Position numbers and translations under genes: made by a program
Part shown: piece after piece, positions 12,422 to 19,660 of the stretch
Numbering within the stretch: position 1 is the first letter of the stretch
How the letters are laid out: the number at the start of each line of letters is the position of its first letter
Source of the DNA: AC-32 sp035518635
Lineage (GTDB): Bacteria; Actinomycetota; Thermoleophilia; Gaiellales; Gaiellaceae
Assembly: GCA_035518635.1 (NCBI GenBank)
Contig: DATIXI010000045.1
Coordinates: 1-37,937 of the forward strand
DNA length: 37,937 nt
Direction of reading: 5' to 3'
The notes under the pieces: model-generated
The model's database searches: none
What the model saw: only the letters and a program-made list of their open reading frames with translations
What the model was told of the DNA's origin: nothing

Positions 12422-13458
12422 GCGGCCTCGTCCTGCTCACCGGGGCGACCGGCGCCTTCGGCCGTTGCATCGCGCGCGAGCTGCTCGAGCGCGGCTGCGA
12501 GTTGGTGCTGCTCGTGCGCGGGAGCAGCGAGATCGAGGCGACGTGTCGGGTGCTCGCGGCTCTCGACACGAGGGACGCGAGCCGCAGTGTGACCGTCCTG
12601 CACGGAGACATCTCGCTGCCGGGGCTCGGCCTCGAGCCGCGCGCCGCCAATGTCCTGCGGAGCACGCTCGACGGGATCGTCCACGCCGCGGCGACCACCG
12701 CGTTCGGCTCGCCGCTCGCAGACGCCCGGCGCGTCAACGTCGGCGGCACCTGCAACGTGCTCGACTTCGCGCAGACGGTCGACGGGCTCCGGTCGGTCGG
12801 CTACGTGAGCACCACCTTCGTGGCGGGCAGGCGGGTCGGGACGATTGCCGAGTCCGAGCTGGTCCACGGCGAGGGGTTCGTCACGACGTATGAGCAGTCG
12901 AAGTACGAAGCCGAGCTGCTCGTGCGCGCGGCTGCCGAAGCCATCCCGCTCACGATCTTCCGGCCCAGCGTGATCGTCGGGGGCGAGACGGCCGGCAAGC
13001 CGAGCGCGCTCTTCTTCGTGCTGTCGATGATCAGGCGCGGCCTGCTGCCGATCCTCCCCGCCGGTCGGCACACGCGCCTCGACCTGATCGACGCGCGGGA
13101 CGCGGCGGCCGCCTTCGCGACCCTGTTGGCCGGGGCCGACGGGGGCGGCACCTACCACCTCGCGAGCGGCACGGAGGCCCCGTTGGTGAGCGAGGTCGTC
13201 CGCGCCGCCGGCGCGCCGCAGGTCCGCTTCGTCGACGAGGACGCCTTCGCAGGCGAGCTCCGGTGGCTCCGCCGCGCCGAGCCGCGCGCCGCGACGCTCT
13301 ACGAGCGGCTCGCCAAGTTCATCGGGATCCTCGCGTACCCGAAGATCTTCGACACCTCGGCCGCGGCGGCCGCCCTGAACGGGCCCGTGCGCCACGCCGA
13401 CCCGCTGGCCGGCATCCGCGCGGCCTTCGCCCCCGACGAGCAGGAGAGCGCAGCATGA
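12418..13458 (+). CDS. Extended SDR, thioester-reductase/fatty-acyl-CoA-reductase-like
   Basis: A 346-residue Rossmann-fold protein. It has the NAD(P) motif TGATGAFG (8-15), the GDISLPGLGL block (63-72) typical of thioester-reductase domains, the serine/threonine region GYVSTTFVAG (128-137), and the catalytic pair Tyr158-x3-Lys162 in YEQSK. FRPSVIVG (about 181-188) is also family-typical. Relatives include fatty-acyl-CoA reductases, Lys2/NRPS reductase domains and NAD-dependent epimerases. In this operon it could reduce an acyl thioester to an aldehyde or alcohol, or modify a head group; the sequence cannot decide. The GTG start overlaps the upstream stop (GTGA). The C-terminal 100 residues are less conserved and contain LYERLAKFIGILAYPKIFD. 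Confidence 0.75.
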   Translation: MSGLVLLTGATGAFGRCIARELLERGCELVLLVRGSSEIEATCRVLAALDTRDASRSVTVLHGDISLPGLGLEPRAANVLRSTLDGIVHAAATTAFGSPLADARRVNVGGTCNVLDFAQTVDGLRSVGYVSTTFVAGRRVGTIAESELVHGEGFVTTYEQSKYEAELLVRAAAEAIPLTIFRPSVIVGGETAGKPSALFFVLSMIRRGLLPILPAGRHTRLDLIDARDAAAAFATLLAGADGGGTYHLASGTEAPLVSEVVRAAGAPQVRFVDEDAFAGELRWLRRAEPRAATLYERLAKFIGILAYPKIFDTSAAAAALNGPVRHADPLAGIRAAFAPDEQESAA

Positions 13459-14039
13459 GGGCCCTGCTCGCCGAGCTCAGGCTCGTCCCCAACCAGCTGA
13501 CCGCGCTGCGCGCGCTCCTCCTGCCCGCGATGTGGCTCTGCGCGCTCGAGGGCTGGGCGCTCCCGGTTGGGATCGGGCTCGCGATCTGCTTCGTGACCGA
13601 CTTCGGCGACGGGTACGTGGCCCGGCGCCTCGGGCAGACGAGCTCGTTCGGCAGCAAGTTCGACTCGGCCGTCGACGCGTTCATCGGGCCGTCCGCGATT
13701 ATCTGGTTGCTGCTCCTCGAGCCCGAGGTCGTCCTCGGGCACCTCCCGCTGCTCGCGGCCTGGCTTGCGATCACGTACGCCTCCGTCGTCGTCGGGATGC
13801 TGAAGCACGGCCGGTACGCGAACCTCCACCTGCAGTCGTCGCGGATCGCGTGCGTCGTCCAGTACGCGTTCCTCGTGGACGTCTTCGTCACGCCCTCCTA
13901 CGAGCCGCTGCTCCTCTATGCGGCGGCCGCAGCGGGGATCGCGTCGTCGCTCGAGACGCTGATCCTGCAGCTGACGCGGATCCAGGTCGACGAGCACCAG
14001 GGATCGATCCTCTTCGCCGCCCGGCGAAGCCGCGCGTGA
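13455..14039 (+). CDS. CDP-alcohol phosphatidyltransferase
   Basis: A 194-residue membrane enzyme with a perfect CDP-alcohol phosphatidyltransferase signature, D-x2-DG-x2-AR-x8-G-x3-D-x3-D: Asp49, Asp52-Gly53, Ala56-Arg57, Gly66, Asp70 and Asp74. These residues bind the metal and CDP-lipid. Several hydrophobic segments flank it. The family joins a CDP-activated lipid to an alcohol such as glycerol-3-phosphate, serine or inositol (phosphate), releasing CMP. The preceding fusion gene would supply the CDP-lipid. The acceptor alcohol is not identifiable from the motif; PgsA and PIP-synthase-like members share it. The start ATG overlaps the SDR stop (ATGA) and follows GGAGAG. Confidence 0.88.
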   Translation: MRALLAELRLVPNQLTALRALLLPAMWLCALEGWALPVGIGLAICFVTDFGDGYVARRLGQTSSFGSKFDSAVDAFIGPSAIIWLLLLEPEVVLGHLPLLAAWLAITYASVVVGMLKHGRYANLHLQSSRIACVVQYAFLVDVFVTPSYEPLLLYAAAAAGIASSLETLILQLTRIQVDEHQGSILFAARRSRA

Positions 14040-14986
14040 GGCTGGCACGCTGGTTCAGGCCGTTCGCGCTCGTTACCGCGTGCTGCGGCCTCGCGTTCGC
14101 GCTCTGGAGCGAGCGCGGCGGGATCGCGGCGTTTCCCTGGCGGCTCTCGTCAGCGCCGTTCGCACTCGCCGTGCTCGCGTTCTCGGTCGGCCCGTTCTTC
14201 GGCGCGACGTCGTTCTGGCTGATCACGCGCAGGATCACGGGGACGACGCGCTTCGGCCCGAGCACGCGGCTGTGGATGCGCTCGTTCGTCGCACGCTACG
14301 TGCCCTCGGGCGCGCTGACGATCGCCGTGCGGGTGGACGGCCGGCAAGCGATCGGCGCCTCGGCGAAGCAGGTCTTCTCGGCGACGATCTACGAGCAGGG
14401 AGCGGCCGCGATCGGCGGCGCGGCGACCGCGATCGCCGCGCTCACGCTCGCCCGTGGGCACCCGCCGATCGCCCCGGCCCTGATCCTCGCCTGGATCACC
14501 GCGGTGGTCGCGCTCATGCCCTCGGCCGCCGGCCGGTTGCGCAGGCTCTCGTTCCTGCGCGGGCTGCCGCAGTCCGAGAAATTCCCCCGGATGGCGGTCG
14601 GCCTGGGTGGGCTCGCCTGCTTCGGCGGCTGGCTCTTCACCGGCACCGCAGCCTGGATCCTCGTCAACGCCCTCTCGCCCAAGCCCGAGGGGCTCTTCTT
14701 CGTGATCGGCGCCTACGCGTTCTCGTGGCTGCTCGGGTTCGTGATCGTGTTCGCTCCGAGCGGCCTGGGCGTTCGGGAGGCGACGTTCGTCGCGCTGCTC
14801 GCGCCCAGCCTAGGCGCAGGGCCGGCCACGGCGATCGCGCTGATCCTCCGCTTCGCGAACACGCTCGGCGACCTCGTCGCCGTCGGGCTGACGCTAGCGG
14901 TTATGCACCAGCGTGCCGCTCCGCTCCGGTGGGCTCGAGCGTGTCGTGGACGTGCTCGCCGACCTTTCGATCCGGCCGCGCGATGA
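14036..14986 (+). CDS. LPG-synthase transmembrane-region/flippase-like integral membrane protein
   Basis: A 316-residue protein with about 7-8 transmembrane segments, of the PF03706-type (UPF0104, AglD/MprF N-terminal half) family. Visible landmarks are FVARYVPSGALT near 82-93 and the conserved loop FAPSGLGVREATFVALL near 239-255. There is no cytoplasmic aminoacyl-transferase (MprF C-terminal) domain, so aminoacylation is unlikely. Members are thought to flip or handle lipids and lipid-linked glycans. As the last gene of the operon (GTG start overlapping the upstream stop) it could move the operon's product across the membrane. Its 3' end overlaps the convergent permease gene by 86 bp, which is unusual, so the C-terminal basic tail (after residue ~290) might be non-functional. 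Confidence 0.75.
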   Translation: MRLARWFRPFALVTACCGLAFALWSERGGIAAFPWRLSSAPFALAVLAFSVGPFFGATSFWLITRRITGTTRFGPSTRLWMRSFVARYVPSGALTIAVRVDGRQAIGASAKQVFSATIYEQGAAAIGGAATAIAALTLARGHPPIAPALILAWITAVVALMPSAAGRLRRLSFLRGLPQSEKFPRMAVGLGGLACFGGWLFTGTAAWILVNALSPKPEGLFFVIGAYAFSWLLGFVIVFAPSGLGVREATFVALLAPSLGAGPATAIALILRFANTLGDLVAVGLTLAVMHQRAAPLRWARACRGRARRPFDPAAR

Positions 14987-16511
14987 GGAAGTAGACCGCG
15001 CCGACCACCGCGATCACGACCATGACCGACAGCGTGATCCAGTCGAGATTGAAGAGCCCGCGCCCGCTGCTCAGCCCGCTCGGCACGACGACGTTCAGCA
15101 GCATCAGCCCGAGATAGGCGGCGGCGATGATGCACACGGTCCAGCCCCAGCGTCCGAGCCGGAACGCACCCTCGGGGACCCAGCCCCGTGTCCGGGCGAT
15201 GATCGACGCGAGCACGGCGAGCAGGAACGAGAGGTAGATGCCGCTGACCCCGAACGAGACGAGCGAGTAGAGCGCCGTCGTGTTCGCCGGATAGGTGATG
15301 AACCAGATGTGGACGTTCTTCGACGGCTGGTAGTAGACGAGCATCACGAACACCACCGAGACCAGCGCGCCCGTGATCAGCGCGTTGACGGGCGTCCGGA
15401 ACCTCGAGTGCACCCGGGAGAGGAACCCCGCGCCCGGAAGCGCGCCGTCCCTCCCGAACGAGAACGCAAGCCGGCTGCCGGCGCCCTGGACCGCGCTCCC
15501 GCAGGAGAAGAACGCAAAGATGATCAGCACGAGCAGGAAGTCCTGCATCCCGCTGGAGAGCTGGCCGAGAATCGCGGGGACGCCGCCACCGTCGAAGGTG
15601 GCCTTGATCGGGTTGCTCTTCGGCATCGCGAGCAGGAGCGCGGCGGTGAGGACGAGCGACCCGATACCTCCCCAGATCAGCGCCCACCGCATCGCCTTCG
15701 GGATCTTCTTGCCCGCGTCCTTCGTCTCCTCGGCGATGTCGCCGCAGGACTCGAAGCCGTAGAAGATGTAGACGGGGGCGAGGACTGCTACCAGCGCGGC
15801 CGAGAGCCAGCTTCCCCCGAACCCGACGCCGTAGACGTTCGTCGACGCGTGCGTGGCGCCCTGCGTCGAGAACAGGAAGCCGAGGCTGTGGTGGAACCCG
15901 TGGATCGCGAGGATCAGCGCGATGCCGAAGGTCCCGAGGATCTCGACGCCCACGCCGAACTTCGCCACCCAGCCCATCACGTTGGCCCCGGTGATGTTGA
16001 GGGTCGTCTGGATCGCGAGTAGGGCGAGGGTGATGATGAGGATCGTCGTGTGGCTCGTCGGATCCCAGTTCGCCCCGAACCAGTTGTGGGCGAGCGTGGT
16101 GATGTATGGAATCGATCCCGTGTCCACCGCCGCGACCGTCACGAGCAGCGCGATCCCGTAGAACCACCCGACGAACCACCCGTAGGCCGGCCCGACCGAG
16201 AACTTGCTGTACTGGTAGAGCGCGCCCGCGACCGGGTAATGGCTGGCCAGCTCGCCGAAGACGAGCGCCACGAAGAACATTCCGATCAGCGGGATAAACG
16301 TCAGCCAGATGTACGCGGGGCCCGCGAGGGCGACTCCGAGGATGAAGAGGGAGTAGATACCGACCATCGGCGACAGGTAGGTGAACCCGACGGCGAAGTT
16401 CTCGAAGAACCCGAGGACGCGGTTCAGCTGTGGCCGGTAACCGAGGTTTTCGAGCCGCGCGTCGTCGTCGACGCTGACGTCCGGAACGTGTGGGGCCGCG
16501 ATGTCGGACAT
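14901..16511 (-). CDS. APC-superfamily amino-acid/amine permease
   Basis: A 536-residue polytopic permease with about 12 hydrophobic segments. The N-terminal cytoplasmic part (LENLGYRPQLNRVLGFFENFAVGF) leads into TM1 with the broken-helix region SPMVGIYSLF. GELASHYPVAGALYQYSKFSVG (about 86-107) is the strongly conserved TM2-3 loop of the ACT/GABA-permease branch. GFESCGDIAEETKDAGKKIPKAM (about 252-274) is the conserved loop after TM6. Such proteins import amino acids, GABA or polyamines. The ATG follows GGAGGAGAGG. It is divergent from an aromatic hydroxylase gene across 74 bp; a minus-strand TTGACA lies in that gap. Substrate cannot be predicted reliably. Confidence 0.83.
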   Translation of the reverse strand: MSDIAAPHVPDVSVDDDARLENLGYRPQLNRVLGFFENFAVGFTYLSPMVGIYSLFILGVALAGPAYIWLTFIPLIGMFFVALVFGELASHYPVAGALYQYSKFSVGPAYGWFVGWFYGIALLVTVAAVDTGSIPYITTLAHNWFGANWDPTSHTTILIITLALLAIQTTLNITGANVMGWVAKFGVGVEILGTFGIALILAIHGFHHSLGFLFSTQGATHASTNVYGVGFGGSWLSAALVAVLAPVYIFYGFESCGDIAEETKDAGKKIPKAMRWALIWGGIGSLVLTAALLLAMPKSNPIKATFDGGGVPAILGQLSSGMQDFLLVLIIFAFFSCGSAVQGAGSRLAFSFGRDGALPGAGFLSRVHSRFRTPVNALITGALVSVVFVMLVYYQPSKNVHIWFITYPANTTALYSLVSFGVSGIYLSFLLAVLASIIARTRGWVPEGAFRLGRWGWTVCIIAAAYLGLMLLNVVVPSGLSSGRGLFNLDWITLSVMVVIAVVGAVYFLIARPDRKVGEHVHDTLEPTGAERHAGA

Positions 16512-16543
16512 TCCTCTCCTCCTGCCGGTCGTGGGGGCGCGCT

Positions 16544-16573
16544 ATCTAAGACCTCTCGACCGTTCGATGTCAA
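16544..16573 (-). promoter_or_regulatory. Candidate promoter of the APC permease
   Basis: On the minus strand a perfect TTGACA (complement of 16568-16573) is followed after 18 bp by TTAGAT (complement of 16544-16549). The -35 is exact but the -10 matches only loosely, so this is a tentative call. It would start transcription about 25 nt before the permease ATG. Confidence 0.35.
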
Positions 16574-16585
16574 GATCGCGCCGAG

Positions 16586-18127
16586 ATGGAACGGGAAGTC
16601 CCGGTTCTCGTCGTCGGCGGCAGCCTGGTCGGGCTCTCGACCGCGCTGTTCCTCGCGGACAGCGGCGTCTCGCCGATCGTCGTCGAGCGCCACCCCGGGC
16701 CGGCGATCCATCCACGGGCCGCACTCTTCTTCCAGCGAACCGTCGAGCTGTGGCGGAGCGTGGGCCTCGAGGACGAGATCCTCGGCGCCTCGGCGCTCGA
16801 GTTCGAGCAGAACGGCGCGGTCATGTCCGTCGAGAGCCTGGCCGGTGAAGAGGTCGAGTGGTTCTTCCGCACGGTCAACGAGGGCGTCGAGGAGCTCAGC
16901 CCCTCCCCGCGCCTGTTCGTGACCCAGATCGGCCTCGAGCCGATCCTCCGCCGGAAGGCCCAGGAGCTCGGCGCCGAGGTGCGCTACTCGTGGGAGGCCG
17001 TTGCGGTGGAGGAGGACGGTGACGGCGTGACCGCGACGGTCCGGCACCGGGACACCGGCGAGGAGGAGACCATCCACGCGCGCTACATCGTCGCGGCGGA
17101 CGGCGCGCACAGCCCGATCCGCGAGAGCCTCGGGATTCCGCTCCACGGCCACGGAAGCTTCTCGAACAGCATCACGATCTACTTCCGAGCCAACGTGAAG
17201 CCGCTACTGCGCGACCGGAACCTGAGCGTGATCTACGTCTTCGGGCCGCGACTGCAGGGGTTCTTCCGCTTTTCGCTGGCAGGCGACGCGGGCTTCCTCG
17301 TCGTGAACAAGGCGATCGACGAACACGGCGAGCTGTCGGCCGACCTCTGGGGCGACACGGGCGACGAGAAGTGCGTCGAGTTCGTGCGCGAGGCGCTCGG
17401 CGACCCGGAGATCGCGGTCGACGTCGAGAACGTCCAGCGCTGGAACGCGAGCGCCGAGTGGGCGGAGCGGTTCCAGGCGGGCCGGATCTTCCTGGCCGGT
17501 GACTCGGGCCACGTGATGCCGCCGACCGGAGGCTACGGCGGCAACGTCGGCGTCCAGGACGCGCACAACCTCGCCTGGAAGCTCGCGTACGTGGTGCGGG
17601 GCGACGCGGGGCCGGGGCTGCTCGACTCCTACGACCCGGAGCGGCGGCCGATCGCCGAGGAGATCGTCGAGCAGGCGTACGCGCGCTACGTGCTCAGGCT
17701 CGCGCCCGAGCTCGGCAAGGAGGGCCTCCACGCGATGGCCGACGACGCGGCGATCGACCTCGGCTACCGCTACCGCTCGGACGCGGTGGCCGCGGACGGG
17801 GACGGGGACGACGGCCTGTTCGTCGACCCGCGCGAGCCGGCTGCGGTTCCAGGAGTGCGCGCGCCGCACGTCGCGCTCGAGAGCGGCTCGACGATCGACG
17901 TCGTCGGCGGGCGGTTCGTCGTGCTGACCGGGGCGGAGGGCTGGCGGCGCGCAGCCGACGGCCTCGACCTCGAGGCGCACCTGATCCACGAGCCCGCGTT
18001 CGCCGAGGTCTACGGCCCGGGCGCGGTGCTCGTACGCCCGGACGGGCACGTCGGCTGGCGCTCGGACGGCCCGGCCGACGGGGGCGAGCTGAGGGGCGCC
18101 CTAGACCGCCTGCTCGCACGCCGCTAG
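16586..18127 (+). CDS. FAD-dependent aromatic hydroxylase, TcmG/PheA-like
   Basis: A 513-residue class A flavoprotein monooxygenase with three domains. FAD is bound by VVGGSLVGL (9-17), where the second motif Gly is Ser, a variant often seen in this branch. The DG motif is AADGAHSPIRE (170-180) and the GD motif is LAGDSGHVMPPTGGYGGNVG (303-322) followed by QDAHNLAWKLA. The final ~110 residues form the thioredoxin-like domain of the phenol hydroxylase/TcmG group. Members hydroxylate phenols, polyketides, rifamycin-type drugs or 2,4-dichlorophenol using NADPH and O2. Substrate here is unknown; the divergent APC permease offers only a weak hint. It is not contiguous with the aromatic island at 1806-7418, so a separate role is possible. 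Confidence 0.82.
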   Translation: MEREVPVLVVGGSLVGLSTALFLADSGVSPIVVERHPGPAIHPRAALFFQRTVELWRSVGLEDEILGASALEFEQNGAVMSVESLAGEEVEWFFRTVNEGVEELSPSPRLFVTQIGLEPILRRKAQELGAEVRYSWEAVAVEEDGDGVTATVRHRDTGEEETIHARYIVAADGAHSPIRESLGIPLHGHGSFSNSITIYFRANVKPLLRDRNLSVIYVFGPRLQGFFRFSLAGDAGFLVVNKAIDEHGELSADLWGDTGDEKCVEFVREALGDPEIAVDVENVQRWNASAEWAERFQAGRIFLAGDSGHVMPPTGGYGGNVGVQDAHNLAWKLAYVVRGDAGPGLLDSYDPERRPIAEEIVEQAYARYVLRLAPELGKEGLHAMADDAAIDLGYRYRSDAVAADGDGDDGLFVDPREPAAVPGVRAPHVALESGSTIDVVGGRFVVLTGAEGWRRAADGLDLEAHLIHEPAFAEVYGPGAVLVRPDGHVGWRSDGPADGGELRGALDRLLARR

Positions 18128-18139
18128 GTCGGCGACCGC

Positions 18140-18179
18140 GAGCATGGGCCCCGTCGAGGGCTGCGGCCCGCGCGTGCTC
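18140..18179. terminator. Imperfect stem-loop between convergent genes
   Basis: GAGCA-t-GGGCC (18140-18150) can pair with GGCCC-n5-TGCTC (18165-18179), with a bulge on the right side. It lies in the 93-bp gap between the hydroxylase and thioredoxin genes, which converge. No U-tract follows. The terminator role is inferred from position. Confidence 0.3.
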
Positions 18180-18220
18180 CGGGAACTTCGCGTCGTCAAC
18201 GCCGAGCGAGTGTCTCGAAT

Positions 18221-18784
18221 TCAGTACAGCCGCGCCGCGAGCTCCCGCCGGTACCGCATGGTCAGGGGATGCTCGTTCCCGAGGTCGCCGAACAACCCGA
18301 CCGTCAAGGCGAGCAGGCGTTCCCGTTCGCTGCCCTCCGCCTCGACGGTCGCGTCGAGCAGCAGCTGCAGCGCCCGCTCCTGGTCGTTCCGCTCGAGGGC
18401 GTCGACGACCTCGGACAGCTCGCCGGAAGCGGCCAGCTCGGCCACGATCCGCTCGGCTCCGCCCGGGCCGATGAGCTCGTCGAGGAAGCGCGCAACAGCG
18501 GCAGGCGGCTGGGCGCCGACGAACTCGGCCACGACCTCGCCGTTGCGAAACGCCTTCACGGCCGGGATTCCCTGTACCTGGTAGCGACGCCCGAGCTCGG
18601 GATTGGCGTCGACGTCGACCTTCACGAGCTCGAGCTGGTTCGCTCGTTCCTCGACCTCGTGCTCGAGCACGGGACCGAGCATCCGGCAGGGCCCACACCA
18701 GGCAGCCCAGAAGTCGACCACGACCGGTAGCTCGTGCGACCGAGAGAGCACGTCGCCCTCGAAGCTCTCGGTCGTCACGTTCAT
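18221..18784 (-). CDS. Thioredoxin with C-terminal helical (YbbN/CnoX-like) extension
   Basis: A 187-residue protein. Residues 1-105 are a thioredoxin domain with FWAAWCGPCRML; the active-site CGPC is Cys30-Cys33, and the cis-proline loop is GIPAVKAF. Residues 110-187 are a helical tail (AERIVAELAASGELSEVVDALERND ... RYRRELAARLY) resembling the first TPR-like repeats of YbbN/CnoX co-chaperones, though shorter than the usual ~290 residues. It would reduce disulfides or hold oxidised proteins in the cytoplasm. Start choice: the ATG at 18784 has AGAGG upstream and begins like ordinary thioredoxins; the ATG at 18808 overlaps the upstream DUF2892 stop (TGATG) and would add eight residues. It is transcribed with the DUF2892 gene. 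Confidence 0.85.
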   Translation of the reverse strand: MNVTTESFEGDVLSRSHELPVVVDFWAAWCGPCRMLGPVLEHEVEERANQLELVKVDVDANPELGRRYQVQGIPAVKAFRNGEVVAEFVGAQPPAAVARFLDELIGPGGAERIVAELAASGELSEVVDALERNDQERALQLLLDATVEAEGSERERLLALTVGLFGDLGNEHPLTMRYRRELAARLY

Positions 18785-18807
18785 CTCTTCGACCTCTTCC
18801 GCATGCA

Positions 18808-19026
18808 TCAGTGGGGCTGCGGGGAGTGGCCGCGGGTGTCGATGTGGAGCAGCCGGTAGAGAGGGCACGAGCCGACGGCGCCCGTTGCGAGCATGACGGC
18901 GGCGACTGCGAGCAGCACGATGCCGGCGATCGAGCCGATGCCGATGAGGAACGCCACGATGATCGCCAGGGGCGCGATCGCGAACGCGCGCACCCCGCGA
19001 TCGAGGTTGCTCATGTTGCTGGACAT
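18808..19026 (-). CDS. DUF2892 (YgaP-type) small membrane protein A
   Basis: A 72-residue protein with two hydrophobic helices (about 14-32 and 33-50) and the family ending SCPLYRLLHI, corresponding to the membrane part of the rhodanese YgaP. The motif begins NLDRGVRAFA, also typical. In other bacteria such proteins accompany rhodaneses, ArsR regulators and thioredoxins in sulfur and thiol metabolism. A strong Shine-Dalgarno (AAGGAGG) precedes the ATG. It heads a two-gene unit with thioredoxin and is divergent from the ArsR gene, whose next gene encodes a second DUF2892 protein. Function is unknown; Cys53 in the CPLY motif might be redox-active. Confidence 0.78.
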   Translation of the reverse strand: MSSNMSNLDRGVRAFAIAPLAIIVAFLIGIGSIAGIVLLAVAAVMLATGAVGSCPLYRLLHIDTRGHSPQPH

Positions 19027-19036
19027 CTTGACCTCC

Positions 19037-19076
19037 TTGCAGTGGTGACTGGTTCGTGCTATACAACTCTACAACT
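19037..19076 (+). promoter_or_regulatory. Candidate arsR promoter with overlapping direct repeat
   Basis: TTGCAG (19037-19042), 17 bp, TATACA (19060-19065) is a moderate promoter for the ArsR gene. The heptamer TACAACT occurs twice in the same orientation (19062-19068 and 19070-19076), overlapping the -10 box and the predicted start of transcription. A repressor bound there would block the ArsR arm and could also affect the divergent arm. Confidence 0.4.
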
Positions 19077-19106
19077 ACTCTGTTTATTTCGCAAGGAGTT
19101 ACAGAC

Positions 19107-19448
19107 ATGGCCTTTCCCCACCCTCTTCCCGACGATCTGGTGGAGCTGATCGCACGCCGCTTTCGCGCGATCGGTGAGCCGATGCGGATCCGCCTGCTCG
19201 ATCACCTCCGCGATGGCGAGGCCACGGTCGGCGAGCTCTCCGAGGCGACCGCCGCCACCCAGCAGAACGTCTCCAAGCACCTGTCTGTGCTCGCGGACGC
19301 CGGCATCCTGGGTCGTCGCAAGGACGGCAACCGTGTCTACTACCGGATCGTCGACGAAGGCGTGCTCTCCCTCTGCGAAGAGGTGTGTGGCTCGGTGCAG
19401 CAGCAGCTCCGAGCGCTGAACGAGCTCGTGCAGGGGGCGAGTCGCTGA
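19107..19448 (+). CDS. ArsR-family repressor with C-terminal Cys pair
   Basis: A 113-residue winged-helix regulator: RFRAIGEPMRIRLLDHLRDG, recognition helix ATQQNVSKHLSVLADAGI (about 50-67) and wing GRRKDGNRVYYRIVD. Cys90 and Cys94 in the last helix (LCEEVC) are the only cysteines and could bind a metal or form a disulfide or per/polysulfide link, as in thiol-sensing ArsR proteins such as BigR/SqrR/YgaV. The classic ELCVCD metal site in the recognition helix is absent, so arsenic is unlikely. AAGGAG precedes the ATG at 19107; an upstream in-frame TTG at 19056 would read through the promoter. Its stop overlaps the next ATG (TGATG). Confidence 0.83.
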   Translation: MAFPHPLPDDLVELIARRFRAIGEPMRIRLLDHLRDGEATVGELSEATAATQQNVSKHLSVLADAGILGRRKDGNRVYYRIVDEGVLSLCEEVCGSVQQQLRALNELVQGASR

Positions 19449-19660
19449 TGCGGCCGGCCTGGCCACTCGAGCGCGTGCTATTCGCGCTCGCCGGATCGAT
19501 GACGCTCGTTGCCGTTGTCCTTTCCGTCCTCGTGAGCCCCTGGTTCGTTCTGCTCGCTGGGTTCGTCGGCGTCAATCAATGGCTCTACGTCGTCACGGGC
19601 GCGTGCCCGGCCTCCCTCGGGCTCGAGCGCGCCGGAGTCAAGCCGCGGTGCCCGAGATGA
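19448..19660 (+). CDS. DUF2892-type small membrane protein B
   Basis: A 70-residue protein with two hydrophobic segments (about 8-25 and 27-44) and a GACPASLGLERAGVK ending, a divergent version of the CPLY signature in the DUF2892 protein on the other arm. It starts at an ATG overlapping the arsR stop and ends overlapping the MMPL start (ATGA). The pairing of DUF2892 paralogues on both sides of one ArsR regulator suggests a shared regulon. Function is unknown; a membrane thiol or sulfur carrier role is a guess based on the family and on Cys52. Confidence 0.65.
   Translation: MRPAWPLERVLFALAGSMTLVAVVLSVLVSPWFVLLAGFVGVNQWLYVVTGACPASLGLERAGVKPRCPR

Noticed and set aside
10617..14986. Complete archaeal-type ether-lipid pathway
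   Set aside because: No GGGP or DGGGP synthase or prenyl reductase is present in the window; a CarS-like domain alone does not establish archaeal lipids.
19107..19448. Arsenic/cadmium-sensing ArsR
   Set aside because: The recognition-helix CxC metal site is missing and no arsenic genes are adjacent; only a C-terminal Cys pair is present.
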